Of a DNA stretch of 33,788 nucleotides, positions 15,637 through 23,830 are shown piece after piece; position 1 is the stretch's first letter, and every line of letters starts with the position of its first letter. The translations under genes and the position numbers were made by a program. The notes under the pieces were generated by a model. The model was not told the DNA's origin. It saw only the letters and a list, made by a program, of their open reading frames with translations, and searched no databases. Source of the DNA: Deltaproteobacteria bacterium. GTDB taxonomy: Bacteria > Desulfobacterota > Syntrophobacteria > BM002. The stretch lies in assembly GCA_022340745.1 (NCBI GenBank), contig JAJDNL010000095.1, positions 1 through 33,788 of the forward strand, given 5' to 3'.

Positions 15637-16236
15637 ATGGCTTGCATCTATCATCCCGATCGAGACTCTGTCGCTTACTGTGATCAGTGCGAAGCCGAAC
15701 TTTGTGAAGGCTGCACCCTCCGCGTTGAGAACGGCCGTGCTGTTTGCCATCGCTGCATGCTGGCTCTTTCACTCAACGATGTTAAGAGTGAAACCACCAT
15801 GCGTGAGCAGGAAGAAGAGGATCTACGCGTCGGTCTGCATAAAAAGTGGCGCCCCACTTACATTGAGTCAGTGCTCACGATTGCTTTGGTATTGGTACTG
15901 GGGCTTGTAGGGCTCAGGTTTTACTGGGATCGGACCGAACTGAAATCAGCGATTTCTTTGGATGTCACCGACCCGGTGGAACTGCTCGCAGAATTTCAGT
16001 CAATATTGGCCCATTATTCGGTGGCAAACGGCGATACTTACCCTGAAAGCCTTTTTGAGCTCGTGCCCCGCTATCTCAATGATGAAGCAGAGGATCTCAG
16101 GGTGTTACGGTATCTTGAGTACAACCGCAACGAGCGCGACGGCTATCTCCTTCGCATTAAGCCGGGATCACCAATTTCAGGAGAAGACTTAATTGCCACC
16201 GCACAGGATATTTATCCTGTCGGGAAGGAAAGATAG
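15637..16236 (+). CDS. B-box-type zinc-finger membrane protein with pilin-like outer domain
   Basis: A 199-residue protein. Residues 3-40 carry a B-box-like zinc finger (C3, H6, C15, C18, C23, C26, C37, C40) of the kind often annotated in bacterial membrane proteins. A charged stretch follows, then one membrane helix (about 76-96, VLTIALVLVLGLVGLRFYW). The outer part (DPVELLAEFQSILAHYS, then GDTYPESLFELVPRYL) resembles the globular part of GspG-type pseudopilins, with the xYPxSLxxLVPxYL pattern. That similarity is my own reading and needs a structure check. The start is the ATG at 15637, because the upstream residues are not conserved-looking. It lies six bases ahead of a prepilin-like gene, so the two probably form one operon. 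Confidence 0.78.
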   Translation: MACIYHPDRDSVAYCDQCEAELCEGCTLRVENGRAVCHRCMLALSLNDVKSETTMREQEEEDLRVGLHKKWRPTYIESVLTIALVLVLGLVGLRFYWDRTELKSAISLDVTDPVELLAEFQSILAHYSVANGDTYPESLFELVPRYLNDEAEDLRVLRYLEYNRNERDGYLLRIKPGSPISGEDLIATAQDIYPVGKER

Positions 16237-16242
16237 CCCGTA

Positions 16243-16851
16243 ATGTCAATGAAGCACCAGTGGTCTAGGAGAAGTAGTGGTTTTACTCTAGTGGAACTTG
16301 CGGTGACCGTAGGGGTGGTGGGTGTTCTTGTGGCAGTGGCGATTCCAACCCTTACTGCGTACCACCGGAACGAAAGCAAAGTTGAATGCCAGGCCTCAGT
16401 ACTGAACTTCCTTAATGCTCAAAACTTGTACTATATGGACAATCAGACTTTTTATCCTCTCAGGTCCGGCCAGGTAACCGACAATGCGGGAGTCGTCACC
16501 ACCATCGGCTGGGACCCAAACAGTCGACCCGCCCCAGCGGGAAGATACCTGCTGCCAGAACTGGCTATGGAATTCAAACCTGAAGGCCATCGTGGCTACA
16601 AAATAAGAGCGGTAAACGTGCAAAAGCAAGATATGTTCAATCAAGCCCTCTTTTTTACCTTACGGACCAATGAAGGTTTCCACAACGACGGCCTGACCGA
16701 CTACGAATACACCTTCAAGATGTTCAATCGGCAACAGCCAACTAGTCAGTCTGGATGGAGTACTCACGGCCAGTGGATGATCCGCAACGGATTCTGGTTC
16801 GACATCTTTCGGTGCCCAGCTTGGCAGTGGACTCCTGCGTGTCTAAGATAA
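16243..16851 (+). CDS. Type IV pilin / pseudopilin-like protein
   Basis: A 202-residue protein with a class III (prepilin) signal: a short basic leader, then SSG|FTLVELAV, where cleavage would leave F14 as the first residue and E18 as the conserved Glu5. The hydrophobic helix follows (VTVGVVGVLVAVAIPTLTAY). The rest is a soluble domain with little recognisable detail (LNAQNLYYMDNQTFYPL is pilin-like). A prepilin peptidase and assembly ATPase would be needed, and none lies in this window. It is directly downstream of the zinc-finger membrane protein and converges on the helicase gene, with only 16 bases between them. Confidence 0.87.
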   Translation: MSMKHQWSRRSSGFTLVELAVTVGVVGVLVAVAIPTLTAYHRNESKVECQASVLNFLNAQNLYYMDNQTFYPLRSGQVTDNAGVVTTIGWDPNSRPAPAGRYLLPELAMEFKPEGHRGYKIRAVNVQKQDMFNQALFFTLRTNEGFHNDGLTDYEYTFKMFNRQQPTSQSGWSTHGQWMIRNGFWFDIFRCPAWQWTPACLR

Positions 16852-16867
16852 GTTCCTCTTCACCGCT

Positions 16868-19771
16868 TCAACTTTGGCTCATTTTGTGTAGAATCCGATC
16901 CATGTTCCAATTCACCGGTAACCGAACTGCTTGCCCTGCCCGGGTGCGATAAAGCAGATAACCGTTGCTGAGACCAAATTCGAAGAGCTCTTTGGTAATG
17001 GCTACGTCTTCTTTGCAGTAGTCTGTCACCGCACCAAGATTTCCCTCCCGAAACCAGCGCACTGCCTGGATTCCGTCGGCAATCTTGGCCTTTCCTAGAG
17101 TCTGTTCGGCCAAGTGACCCAGGCTAAGGCGAAAGCCCAAACGGCGGTGGATATCTTCCAGAATGTCAAAAGTGGGTATGGCGCGAAAATCCAGGGCGGT
17201 GTACGCTCCCAGCACCCGGTAATCAAAGCGCTTGATATTAAATCCCACCACCAAATCGAAGTTTTGAAGTCGTTCAATCAAGCTTTCCACCTGCTCTTCG
17301 GTAAAAGCTTCGTAGATATCGGAGCGATTGTCGTATAACACTGCCACCGCCAACCGCATGAGGTGGACATTCCCCCACCCCCCCACTTCGTCGGCCAGCC
17401 GCTGGGTTTCGATATCAAATAGGCCCACGGCCGGGTCGCTGCTATTATTTTTCTCCACGTCCTCTTCCGGTACAGCCACGAAATCCTCCCCTTGCTCTCT
17501 CGGTTCCACCTTCAGTGGAATCTCGCCGAGCAAACCCTTCACCAAAAGCAAGGCAGCCGTCTTGTCCAATGGTTTATTGCCAGCGCCACACTTGGGTGAA
17601 TGAATACAGGAAGGACATCCCGAATCACACGGGCAGCAACCGATGAGCTCCCCTGTTTTCACCAAAAGTTCTTCTATCATCTCGAAACCATGAGCTGCCA
17701 GCCCCACCCCGCCCGGATATCCGTCATAGATAAAAACCGCGCTTTTTTGCGTCTGCGGATGGAGAGGTACGGCAATACCACCAATGTCATTGCGGTCACA
17801 CAAGGCAAAAAGGGGAAACATGCTAATCAAAGCGTGCTCCAGGGCGTGAATGCCACCCATAAAGTGTAGCCCCCGACTTCGTACCATTTCTTTCAAGATA
17901 TCATCGATTTCCAGCCAGAGCCCGACGGTCTCAAAGCTCTGTGGCGGTAGATCCAACGATAGTTTATCCAGTAGCTCTCCACTGTACACCTTACGCTTCT
18001 CATAACCTACCACTTGTTCGGTGACCCGTACACGGCCCAGTCGCGCTACAAAATTGGCAACCGGACGACTGCGGTCCACCGCCAATATCTCAGTTTCCTT
18101 TGCACTCAGAGCTCTGGTGTAGTAGCGGGCCTTGATTGGTTTAACGAACACGTTCTGTCGTTCCAGATCAAGGCGGGTCACCAGATGCTGCTGGCCTCTG
18201 TGGAGATAAATTGCCCCCTGGTGGCATTCCTTGAAAACCCTTACGCCATCATTCTTTCCCACCACCTTATCACTGGACTCATCAAAAATAGTATAGCCCA
18301 GCCCCACACTCCGTATATCCACCAGACGTTGCGGCTGTCGCCTAGCAGCATACCAAACATCACCCTCGGCGCTTCGTAATAGATCACCGCTGGCCTCAAG
18401 CTCTGGCGCCCTGGCAGCTAGAATGCCACCGCGATCATAAAGATCATTACTTGCACGCAACGGAATCTCTGCGGCAGCACAAGGAAGATGAGCGTCCACC
18501 ACTTCGGAATTATTTGGGTCCACCACTGCTGCCTCGAAGGGTCGTTGAAAAAAATCTCCGGGGTGCCGCATGAAGTATTGGTCAAGAGCATCTGGCTGGG
18601 CGATCAGGATCACCAGTGAATCTCGTTCTCCCCGCCCTACCCTGCCACTTCGCTGCCAGGTATTGATAATAGTTCCTGGATAACCCACAAGGATGCAGCT
18701 ATCCAGGCCGCCGATGTCGATTCCCATCTCCAGGGCGCTGGTGGAGATAACTCCAGCCACAGAACCGCTGGCCAATCCTTTTTCAATCTCCCGCCTTTCC
18801 TCGGCTAAAAAACCGGCGCGGTAGGAGCTGACTTTCGTAGCAAGCTCCGGGGCGGCCGCAGCAACATTCATATGGAGGATTTCAGTTAGCTTGCGCGCTT
18901 GAGTGAAAGCGATGGTCTTGAGCCCCTCTTGCAGAGCCTTTACAAATAGACGTCCAGCCACAGTGGTGGCGCTGCTGTCAGGATTAATGAAAAAGAAATG
19001 CCTCCCTGCCTGTGGGGCGCCGTTTTTCTCAACTGCGCTGAACTTCATTCCGGTTAAGCGGTTGGCGAAATTTCTAGCGTTGGCAATCGTAGCAGAAAGC
19101 AGAATGTACCTGGGCTCCGACCCATACAGCTGACACACCCGCTGCAGCCTCCGCAGAATCTGAACCACGTGTGAGCCAAAAATACCTCGGTAGGTATGTA
19201 CTTCATCAATTACCACAAGGCGCAGGTTTCGAAAAAAGTCCTCCCACTGCTGATGGAAAGGCAAAAGTCCCAAGTGGAGCATATCCGGATTGGAAATGAT
19301 CAGGTGGGGCAGGTTCTCTTTTATGCGTCGCCGACGGCCCGGAGGGGTATCCCCATCGTACACGGCAGCTTCCAGACGTAGCTCGTTTGGTAGTTCCTGA
19401 TTGAATGAGACGAAGGCCTGATACTGATCTTGCGCCAGGGCTTTCAGGGGAAAGAGGTAAAGGCCGTGACCATTCTTCTCTTTACTCAGCAATTCTACCA
19501 GGGCAAGATTGTAGACCAGTGACTTGCCGCTGGCAGTTGGTGTAGCGATAACCACATTCTCGCCGTTTCGAAAGCGGGAAAGACCTTCCGCCTGGTGCTG
19601 GTAAAGTCTGGTAATGTCCTCTTTGGCCAGAGCTAAACGCAAGGTCGTGGCAAGCGGTGGATCGAGGTTTCCATAGATAACACCACCACTCGGAATGAAT
19701 TCATGATGCACCAATCGGGCGCCTGGGAGCGGAGCGGTTTTCAAATACTCAATGAATCGTTGCACATTCAC
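16868..19771 (-). CDS. MrfA-like DEAD/DEAH helicase fused to MrfB-like exonuclease
   Basis: A 967-residue protein. The helicase part has Walker A ATPTASGKS (76-84), DEVH (189-192), SAT (226-228) and QRSGRVGRG (motif VI). It also has the C-terminal DUF1998-type cysteine cluster (C712, C713, C715, C719, C722, C728), with GCPSCIHSPKCG as in MrfA/YprA. After a linker (about 740-782) comes an RNase H-fold 3'-5' exonuclease with DIE (D786, E788), D850 (FNIKRFD) and YCKED (Y918, D922), a DEDDy set as in MrfB/YprB. In Bacillus subtilis MrfA and MrfB are separate proteins that act together in mitomycin-induced DNA repair. Here they are one chain, without the C-terminal TPR part of MrfB. The start is a GTG with no strong ribosome site. 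Confidence 0.9.
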   Translation of the reverse strand: MNVQRFIEYLKTAPLPGARLVHHEFIPSGGVIYGNLDPPLATTLRLALAKEDITRLYQHQAEGLSRFRNGENVVIATPTASGKSLVYNLALVELLSKEKNGHGLYLFPLKALAQDQYQAFVSFNQELPNELRLEAAVYDGDTPPGRRRRIKENLPHLIISNPDMLHLGLLPFHQQWEDFFRNLRLVVIDEVHTYRGIFGSHVVQILRRLQRVCQLYGSEPRYILLSATIANARNFANRLTGMKFSAVEKNGAPQAGRHFFFINPDSSATTVAGRLFVKALQEGLKTIAFTQARKLTEILHMNVAAAAPELATKVSSYRAGFLAEERREIEKGLASGSVAGVISTSALEMGIDIGGLDSCILVGYPGTIINTWQRSGRVGRGERDSLVILIAQPDALDQYFMRHPGDFFQRPFEAAVVDPNNSEVVDAHLPCAAAEIPLRASNDLYDRGGILAARAPELEASGDLLRSAEGDVWYAARRQPQRLVDIRSVGLGYTIFDESSDKVVGKNDGVRVFKECHQGAIYLHRGQQHLVTRLDLERQNVFVKPIKARYYTRALSAKETEILAVDRSRPVANFVARLGRVRVTEQVVGYEKRKVYSGELLDKLSLDLPPQSFETVGLWLEIDDILKEMVRSRGLHFMGGIHALEHALISMFPLFALCDRNDIGGIAVPLHPQTQKSAVFIYDGYPGGVGLAAHGFEMIEELLVKTGELIGCCPCDSGCPSCIHSPKCGAGNKPLDKTAALLLVKGLLGEIPLKVEPREQGEDFVAVPEEDVEKNNSSDPAVGLFDIETQRLADEVGGWGNVHLMRLAVAVLYDNRSDIYEAFTEEQVESLIERLQNFDLVVGFNIKRFDYRVLGAYTALDFRAIPTFDILEDIHRRLGFRLSLGHLAEQTLGKAKIADGIQAVRWFREGNLGAVTDYCKEDVAITKELFEFGLSNGYLLYRTRAGQAVRLPVNWNMDRILHKMSQS

Positions 19772-19798
19772 CGACCGTTCAAGTCGTTAAAACCTAAC

Positions 19799-19999
19799 GT
19801 AAGCGGTAAGCAGTAAGCGGTGAGCAGTAAAAGGAATTCTACATCACACATCTCATATCTCAAATCTGCAATCTACAATCTCCCTCTACCTCTTACAACA
19901 AATGACAGCGAAGCGTAGTGACCTAATGACGCCGAAGGCATATGACGCGCAGCGTTGCTGCCTGTTGCCCGCTGTATTTCCCTTTGCTCCATGCTCCAA
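19799..19999. repeat. Mosaic of stuttering repeats and GAA-loop hairpins
   Basis: The 231-base gap is almost entirely repeat. It runs GTAAGCGGTAAGCAGTAAGC, then AATCTGCAATCTACAATCT. Next is a run of ATGAC-spaced mini-hairpins (GC-GAA-GC at about 19907, GCC-GAA-GGC at about 19931, GCGCAGCG). It ends in CTCCATGCTCC heptamers beside the adenine deaminase stop codon. No gene is seen. Confidence 0.75.
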
Positions 20000-20002
20000 G
20001 CC

Positions 20003-21724
20003 TTAGACAAACAAGGGCACATGAGTAAAACTCATCACATCCACGAGTCCCTGGTCTGTCAGCTTCAGTTTGGGTATGACCGGCAAGGCCAGAAATGAGA
20101 GAGCCATAAAGGGATGCTCCAAAGTTGCCCCCAACTCCAGAGCAGCTTGATTGACGTCTTTCTTCCATGCCACTACCTGTTCCAAAGGAGCGGCTGTCAT
20201 GAGCCCGGCGACTGGCAGCGGTAGCTGAGCTCGAACGTGACCATCACTCACCACCACCAGTCCACCACCTAGTTTTCTCAAGGTGTTGGCGGCAACTACC
20301 ATGTCCGAATCACTTGCTCCTACTACGATCAGATTGTGAGAGTCGTGAGCCACCGTGGACGCAAGCGCTCCCTTCCGCAGACCGAGTCCACGAACAAAGC
20401 CAAACCCTTTACGGCCGCTACCCTGGTGCCGTTCAATCACCACTATTTTCAGCAAGTCACGATTTGCATCGCTGACGGCCTGACCCTGACGCTCTGCCAC
20501 AGGAACGATCTCTTCCTCAGTTATAAGTGTATTTGGAACGGCACGGATGGCCCGCATCTCAGGGCCCTGAGCCTGCAACCGCAGGTCTTCCTCAATCAAC
20601 TCTTCGAGCTTCATCGAAATCAGTTGAACCTTGGGCGCGCCCGGTTTCTCAGCCAGCAGACATTCACCATCTTCTGCTACCAGCCTTCCTTTTTTGTACA
20701 CTCGACCGATGTGCAGCGGCTGCAAGGAATTGAGCAACACCATATCGGCCTGAAATCCTGGCGCAATAGCACCCAGGGTGCGCAGGCCGAAGTAGCGGGC
20801 CGGATTAAGGCTAACCAGTTGGATGGCGGTTATTGGGTCGATGGACAACTCCATTGCCCTCTTCAAGACCCGATTCAAGTGCCCATGGTCCAGCAAGTCC
20901 TCCGGATGGCAGTCGTCACTGACGAGTATGCAGCGCTGTTTTGTTTGAGCGGTCACCAGCGGAGCCAGGGCCTCCAAGTCTCGGGCCTGACTCCCTTCCC
21001 GCAGCATGATGTGCATCCCTTTGCTCAGCTTTTCTCTGGCTTCTTTAAGATGAGTGCACTCATGATCTGAGCCAATCCCCGCACATAAATAGGCATCAAG
21101 CTGAGCACCGCTGAGTCCAGGGGAATGTCCATCAATCGTTTTGTCCATAAAACGTTCAAGTTTGTCCAATATTTCCTTGTCCCCCATGATCACCCCAGGG
21201 AAATTCATCACCTCAGCGAGTCCCAATACTCTAGGATGTTTGCCTAATTCTTCAATGTCATTACCGCTCAACTCCGCTCCGGCTGTCTCCAGGTGAGTAG
21301 CTGGCACACAGGAAGGAGCCATATAGAAAACCTCGAGCCCGATGTCCTCGCTCGCCTCGAGCATAAACTGAACACCAGCAATACCGGCGACATTGGCAAT
21401 CTCATGAGGATCAGCCACCACGGTTGTGGTACCATGAGGAAGCACTGCCCGAGCAAATTCGGCTGGTATGAGCAGGCTGCTTTCCAGATGAAAATGGCCA
21501 TCAATAAAGCCTGGAGCAAGTATCCCGCCTTCGAGTTCGACAACCTCGTTGGCCTGACGCTCACCAAAACCCACAACCACCCCATCGAATACGGCAACGG
21601 AGGTTGAGGCGAGCTCCCCTGTGAAAACGTTGACCACCTTTCCTCCCCGAAAAAGAAGATCAACGGGCCTGTCACCTCTGGCCGCCTCAAGTCGCCTGGC
21701 CAGTCGCTGCTGCCACTCAGTCAT
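20003..21724 (-). CDS. ade: Adenine deaminase
   Basis: A 573-residue amidohydrolase close to the usual length of Ade (about 590), which converts adenine to hypoxanthine and ammonia in purine salvage. The metal-binding HxH is in PGFIDGHFHLES (H77, H79). Other family blocks are TTTVVADPHEIANV, GLAEVMNFPGVIMGD, DGHSPGLSG, SDDCHPEDLL, NPARYFGL and the C-terminal HDSHNLIVVG, which separates adenine deaminases from other amidohydrolases. The ATG has GGAG at a good distance. The gene stands alone between repeat-filled gaps. Confidence 0.96.
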   Translation of the reverse strand: MTEWQQRLARRLEAARGDRPVDLLFRGGKVVNVFTGELASTSVAVFDGVVVGFGERQANEVVELEGGILAPGFIDGHFHLESSLLIPAEFARAVLPHGTTTVVADPHEIANVAGIAGVQFMLEASEDIGLEVFYMAPSCVPATHLETAGAELSGNDIEELGKHPRVLGLAEVMNFPGVIMGDKEILDKLERFMDKTIDGHSPGLSGAQLDAYLCAGIGSDHECTHLKEAREKLSKGMHIMLREGSQARDLEALAPLVTAQTKQRCILVSDDCHPEDLLDHGHLNRVLKRAMELSIDPITAIQLVSLNPARYFGLRTLGAIAPGFQADMVLLNSLQPLHIGRVYKKGRLVAEDGECLLAEKPGAPKVQLISMKLEELIEEDLRLQAQGPEMRAIRAVPNTLITEEEIVPVAERQGQAVSDANRDLLKIVVIERHQGSGRKGFGFVRGLGLRKGALASTVAHDSHNLIVVGASDSDMVVAANTLRKLGGGLVVVSDGHVRAQLPLPVAGLMTAAPLEQVVAWKKDVNQAALELGATLEHPFMALSFLALPVIPKLKLTDQGLVDVMSFTHVPLFV

Positions 21725-21768
21725 TTTTTAGCTCCACTTCAGCCACCCAGACTAGATCGAAAGGTCTA

Positions 21769-21864
21769 ACCACAAAGAACACAAAAGACACAAAGAGATG
21801 GAATTTCAGATTGTTGTCTGAAATTATATTCTCAAATATCCTTGGTGCTCTTCGTGACCTTCGT
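21769..21864. repeat. Imperfect inverted repeat of the ACACAAAGA type with inner perfect hairpin
   Basis: The left arm iterates CACAAAGAACACAAAAGACA. The right arm (CTTGGTGCTCTTCGTGACCT...) is its degraded reverse complement. Inside is a perfect nine-base hairpin, AATTTCAGA-TTGTTG-TCTGAAATT (21802-21825). It lies 45 bases upstream of ade and is part of the 685-base gap before 22410. The rest of that gap is the repeat at 22052, a promoter and unremarkable DNA. Confidence 0.7.
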
Positions 21865-22051
21865 AATCCAACACCTCAGGTTCACCTCGCCTGAAAACGG
21901 CGTCACTATAACAAAATTGCATCGGAGCAACAACTGAGTACATCAGATCAAAGGTTTCCTACAGATGGCTGAAAATTTCATTAAAATGATATACATAACA
22001 CCCTGAATTTTAAATAAATCATCCGGATCCAAAGGAACCGGTTTTGGGTCG

Positions 22052-22227
22052 CCCCCAGAGGGGCTTCAATGGTCTTTCCCCTCTTGCCATAGTCTGCTGG
22101 AGTCATGGAGACTAGCGATTTTAGATTTTAAAATGCAGGTCTCAGATTTGACAGCTCAGAGTCTTTTGATAAAGCATGCATATACCTCAATCTGCAATCT
22201 CCAATCTGCAATCATAAATCATACATG
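22052..22227. repeat. Dispersed repeat copy (C), colinear with copy B
   Basis: It starts CCCCCAGAGGGGCTTCAATG, continues GGTCTTTCCCCTCTTGCCAT and AGTCTGCTGGAGTCATGGAG, and then carries the stuttering arms GATTTTAGATTTTAAAATGC and CAATCTGCAATCTCCAATCT. The order matches 12486-12632. Its front hairpin part matches copies A and D. Confidence 0.85.
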
Positions 22228-22323
22228 TTAGCGGTGATTCACTGGTTCAGCCATAGCGTGGATTGGCAGTCGGACAAGGGCTCCATGGCCTTCTGTTGGT
22301 TGGCTGATTGACTCCTATTTTGA

Positions 22324-22351
22324 TTGACAGGAGTAAAAAGTTTGGTACAAT
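22324..22351 (+). promoter_or_regulatory. Sigma-70-type promoter for the small cysteine-rich protein
   Basis: A perfect TTGACA, a 16-base spacer and TACAAT lie about 60 bases ahead of the start codon at 22410. Confidence 0.7.
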
Positions 22352-22385
22352 GAAAAAAGATTAAGTCCTATGAACCCCAAGCTTG

Positions 22386-22402
22386 CCCTCTAGGTGAGAG
22401 GG
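22386..22402 (+). promoter_or_regulatory. Hairpin holding the ribosome binding site
   Basis: CCCTCT-AGGTG-AGAGGG forms a perfect six-base stem. Its 3' arm is part of the very strong AGAGGGGG ribosome site of the gene starting at 22410, so folding of the message could hide that site. Confidence 0.5.
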
Positions 22403-22409
22403 GGTGAAA

Positions 22410-22595
22410 ATGGAATTCAATGAAAGGATGATCGTTAAGACCATTGAGAGTCCGTGCCGCGGTTGTTCGAGACTGGACGAAGATAGAGAACTTTGCATGC
22501 GAGACTGCGACAAACTAGAAGCTTTTCAGAATGCTATGGTCAAGTTCCATGAGGACAAAGTACATTGGTTCTCAGCCCGTCTTCGTGCGGCGTAA
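22410..22595 (+). CDS. Small cysteine-rich protein, function unknown
   Basis: A 61-residue protein starting MEFNERMIVK. The cysteines form PCRGCSRLD followed by LCMRDCDKLEAF (CxxC, ten residues, CxxxC), which suggests one bound zinc. The rest is charged and helical. The start at 22410 is set by AGAGGGGG five bases upstream. A GTG two codons earlier lies inside that site. It has its own good promoter and a hairpin over the ribosome site, and it stands alone. I do not recognise the family. Real expression is likely, but no role can be assigned. Confidence 0.72.
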   Translation: MEFNERMIVKTIESPCRGCSRLDEDRELCMRDCDKLEAFQNAMVKFHEDKVHWFSARLRAA

Positions 22596-22620
22596 ACTTG
22601 ACTCCTTCACAGCTCCTCTA

Positions 22621-22640
22621 GCCCGGCTATTTCACTGAGC
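22621..22640. repeat. Solo GCCCGGCTATTTCA repeat
   Basis: Preceded by CTA as at 15385, and matching the ends of the 6664-6904 element for 14 bases with one change. It sits in the 57-base gap between two convergent small genes. Confidence 0.65.
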
Positions 22641-22652
22641 CAATCTGCGTCA

Positions 22653-22823
22653 TCAGTGGAGAGTACTCTCTCCTGCTTCCTCTTCAGGCCTATAGTACGA
22701 CCATGCATGCTCGCAATGAGGGCAGGCCAAGGCCATTTTCTCACCGACCTCAGCGGTCATGCCCTCGAGTTCCAGGTCAAAGTAAAAGTTTTCGCCGCAG
22801 CTGGCGCACTGGAAACGATCCAT
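22653..22823 (-). CDS. Small zinc-ribbon protein
   Basis: Found by reading the minus strand directly. ATG with GGGAGAGG three bases upstream, 56 codons, stop TGA. The protein begins MDRFQCASCGENFYF and later has ALACPHCEHAWSYY, giving two CxxC knuckles (C6, C9 and C34, C37) about 25 residues apart. This is the layout of a minimal zinc ribbon. The tail is acidic. Such proteins may bind nucleic acid or a protein partner, or be orphan rubredoxin-like folds. It converges on the cysteine-rich gene at 22410. The perfect spacing of the cysteines and the strong ribosome site make it a real gene despite its size. Confidence 0.75.
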   Translation of the reverse strand: MDRFQCASCGENFYFDLELEGMTAEVGEKMALACPHCEHAWSYYRPEEEAGESTLH

Positions 22824-22842
22824 TTCCCTCTCCCAACATTGC

Positions 22843-22883
22843 GGGTTTCAGGTGCCAGAAAAAAACACTGAAACCTGAAACCT
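22843..22883. repeat. Partial copy of the GGTTTCAGGTG / CTGAAACCTG inverted repeat
   Basis: GGTTTCAGGTGCCAG faces CACTGAAACCTGAAACCT across a short A-rich loop. This is a shortened version of the inverted arms in the elements at 4489-4960 and 24858-25085. Confidence 0.7.
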
Positions 22884-22913
22884 CAGTAATTGTGATTTGG
22901 AATTACTATTCCT

Positions 22914-23741
22914 TCAGTTCTCCTCCAGGCACTTTCTGACCAAACGCGCCGTGTGTTTGCAAAACGGCATGCCAACGTGATTTACTATTCGAGTCTCTAT
23001 GTTCTCCGCCGCATCGCTGGTGAGTTTGGCAGATTCATTGGGGAGTACCAAGTTGTCCACAATAGTGTAAATGGCATAAACGCGGCCGCTTGCCGGCAGC
23101 TGAAGTTCCCGATTCAATTCCTCCAGAAAAGGGCTGCCCGGAATCATCTCTTTCACCGCCTTGCCCACGCCCAAAACCGCCAGTTTTGAGCCGGCATGAG
23201 GACTACCCAAAGTAACAACCCTCCGAGCTTTAGTGCTTCCAGGATTATTCGCCAGATAAGAACGAATCACAAGGCCACCCATGCTATGGCCCACCAAGTC
23301 TACCTGATCGCTTCCTGTTTCTCTTAAAACCTCATCAACTGCTTCGTTCAGGACCTTGTCAAAATCCTGAATGGACCGAAATTTTCCCGGTATATTCAGA
23401 GCCATAACATGCTGCCAGCCCCATTTGCGAAACCAACGCAGGTAGAGATACCAGGCTGTGTGGTTGTGGTATAGACCGTGTACAAAGATAACCGGTGTCC
23501 GCTCGGCCGGTCCGGTAGGTAAACGATAGAAACTGCGGTACAATGCCGTGGTTGTTGTCACCAGAACCATAAGATGACTATACAGACTCCAGAGAAAACC
23601 TCTGAATAGCAGCAGAGATACCGCACCCCGCGCACGCAGAATCTCCAGGTGTGAGCCGTTGGCTGATTCATAGTAGAAGATCAAGTAGGTCATTGCTACC
23701 ACCGACATCCAAAACAATAGTATCAAGAATATCCAACACAT
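22914..23741 (-). CDS. Membrane-anchored alpha/beta hydrolase (lipase-like)
   Basis: A 275-residue protein. One N-terminal membrane helix (2-22) anchors it, and a second hydrophobic stretch lies near 42-65. The catalytic domain has the oxyanion strand VIFVHGLYHN (84-93), nucleophile elbow GHSMGG (S153), LGSPHAGS, an Asp in YTIVDNLVLP (D229) and a His in NHVGMP (H255), a full Ser-Asp-His set. The blocks resemble triacylglycerol lipases and related esterases. The start is the ATG at 23741 with GAGG upstream. A TTG eight codons earlier is possible. It probably acts at the membrane on lipid esters. The neighbours do not reveal the substrate. Confidence 0.88.
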   Translation of the reverse strand: MCWIFLILLFWMSVVAMTYLIFYYESANGSHLEILRARGAVSLLLFRGFLWSLYSHLMVLVTTTTALYRSFYRLPTGPAERTPVIFVHGLYHNHTAWYLYLRWFRKWGWQHVMALNIPGKFRSIQDFDKVLNEAVDEVLRETGSDQVDLVGHSMGGLVIRSYLANNPGSTKARRVVTLGSPHAGSKLAVLGVGKAVKEMIPGSPFLEELNRELQLPASGRVYAIYTIVDNLVLPNESAKLTSDAAENIETRIVNHVGMPFCKHTARLVRKCLEEN

Positions 23742-23830
23742 GTTCACCTCGGACTCATTCTGCAACGTTTGGGTTTACTAATCCGCAGTTCCCGCTTACA
23801 CTATGAGCGCAAACCTTTTGGAGGAAATCA

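Noticed and set aside
20336-21070. A 244-codon plus-strand frame
   Set aside because: It lies wholly opposite the adenine deaminase gene, which has clear family motifs. The frame itself resembles no protein.
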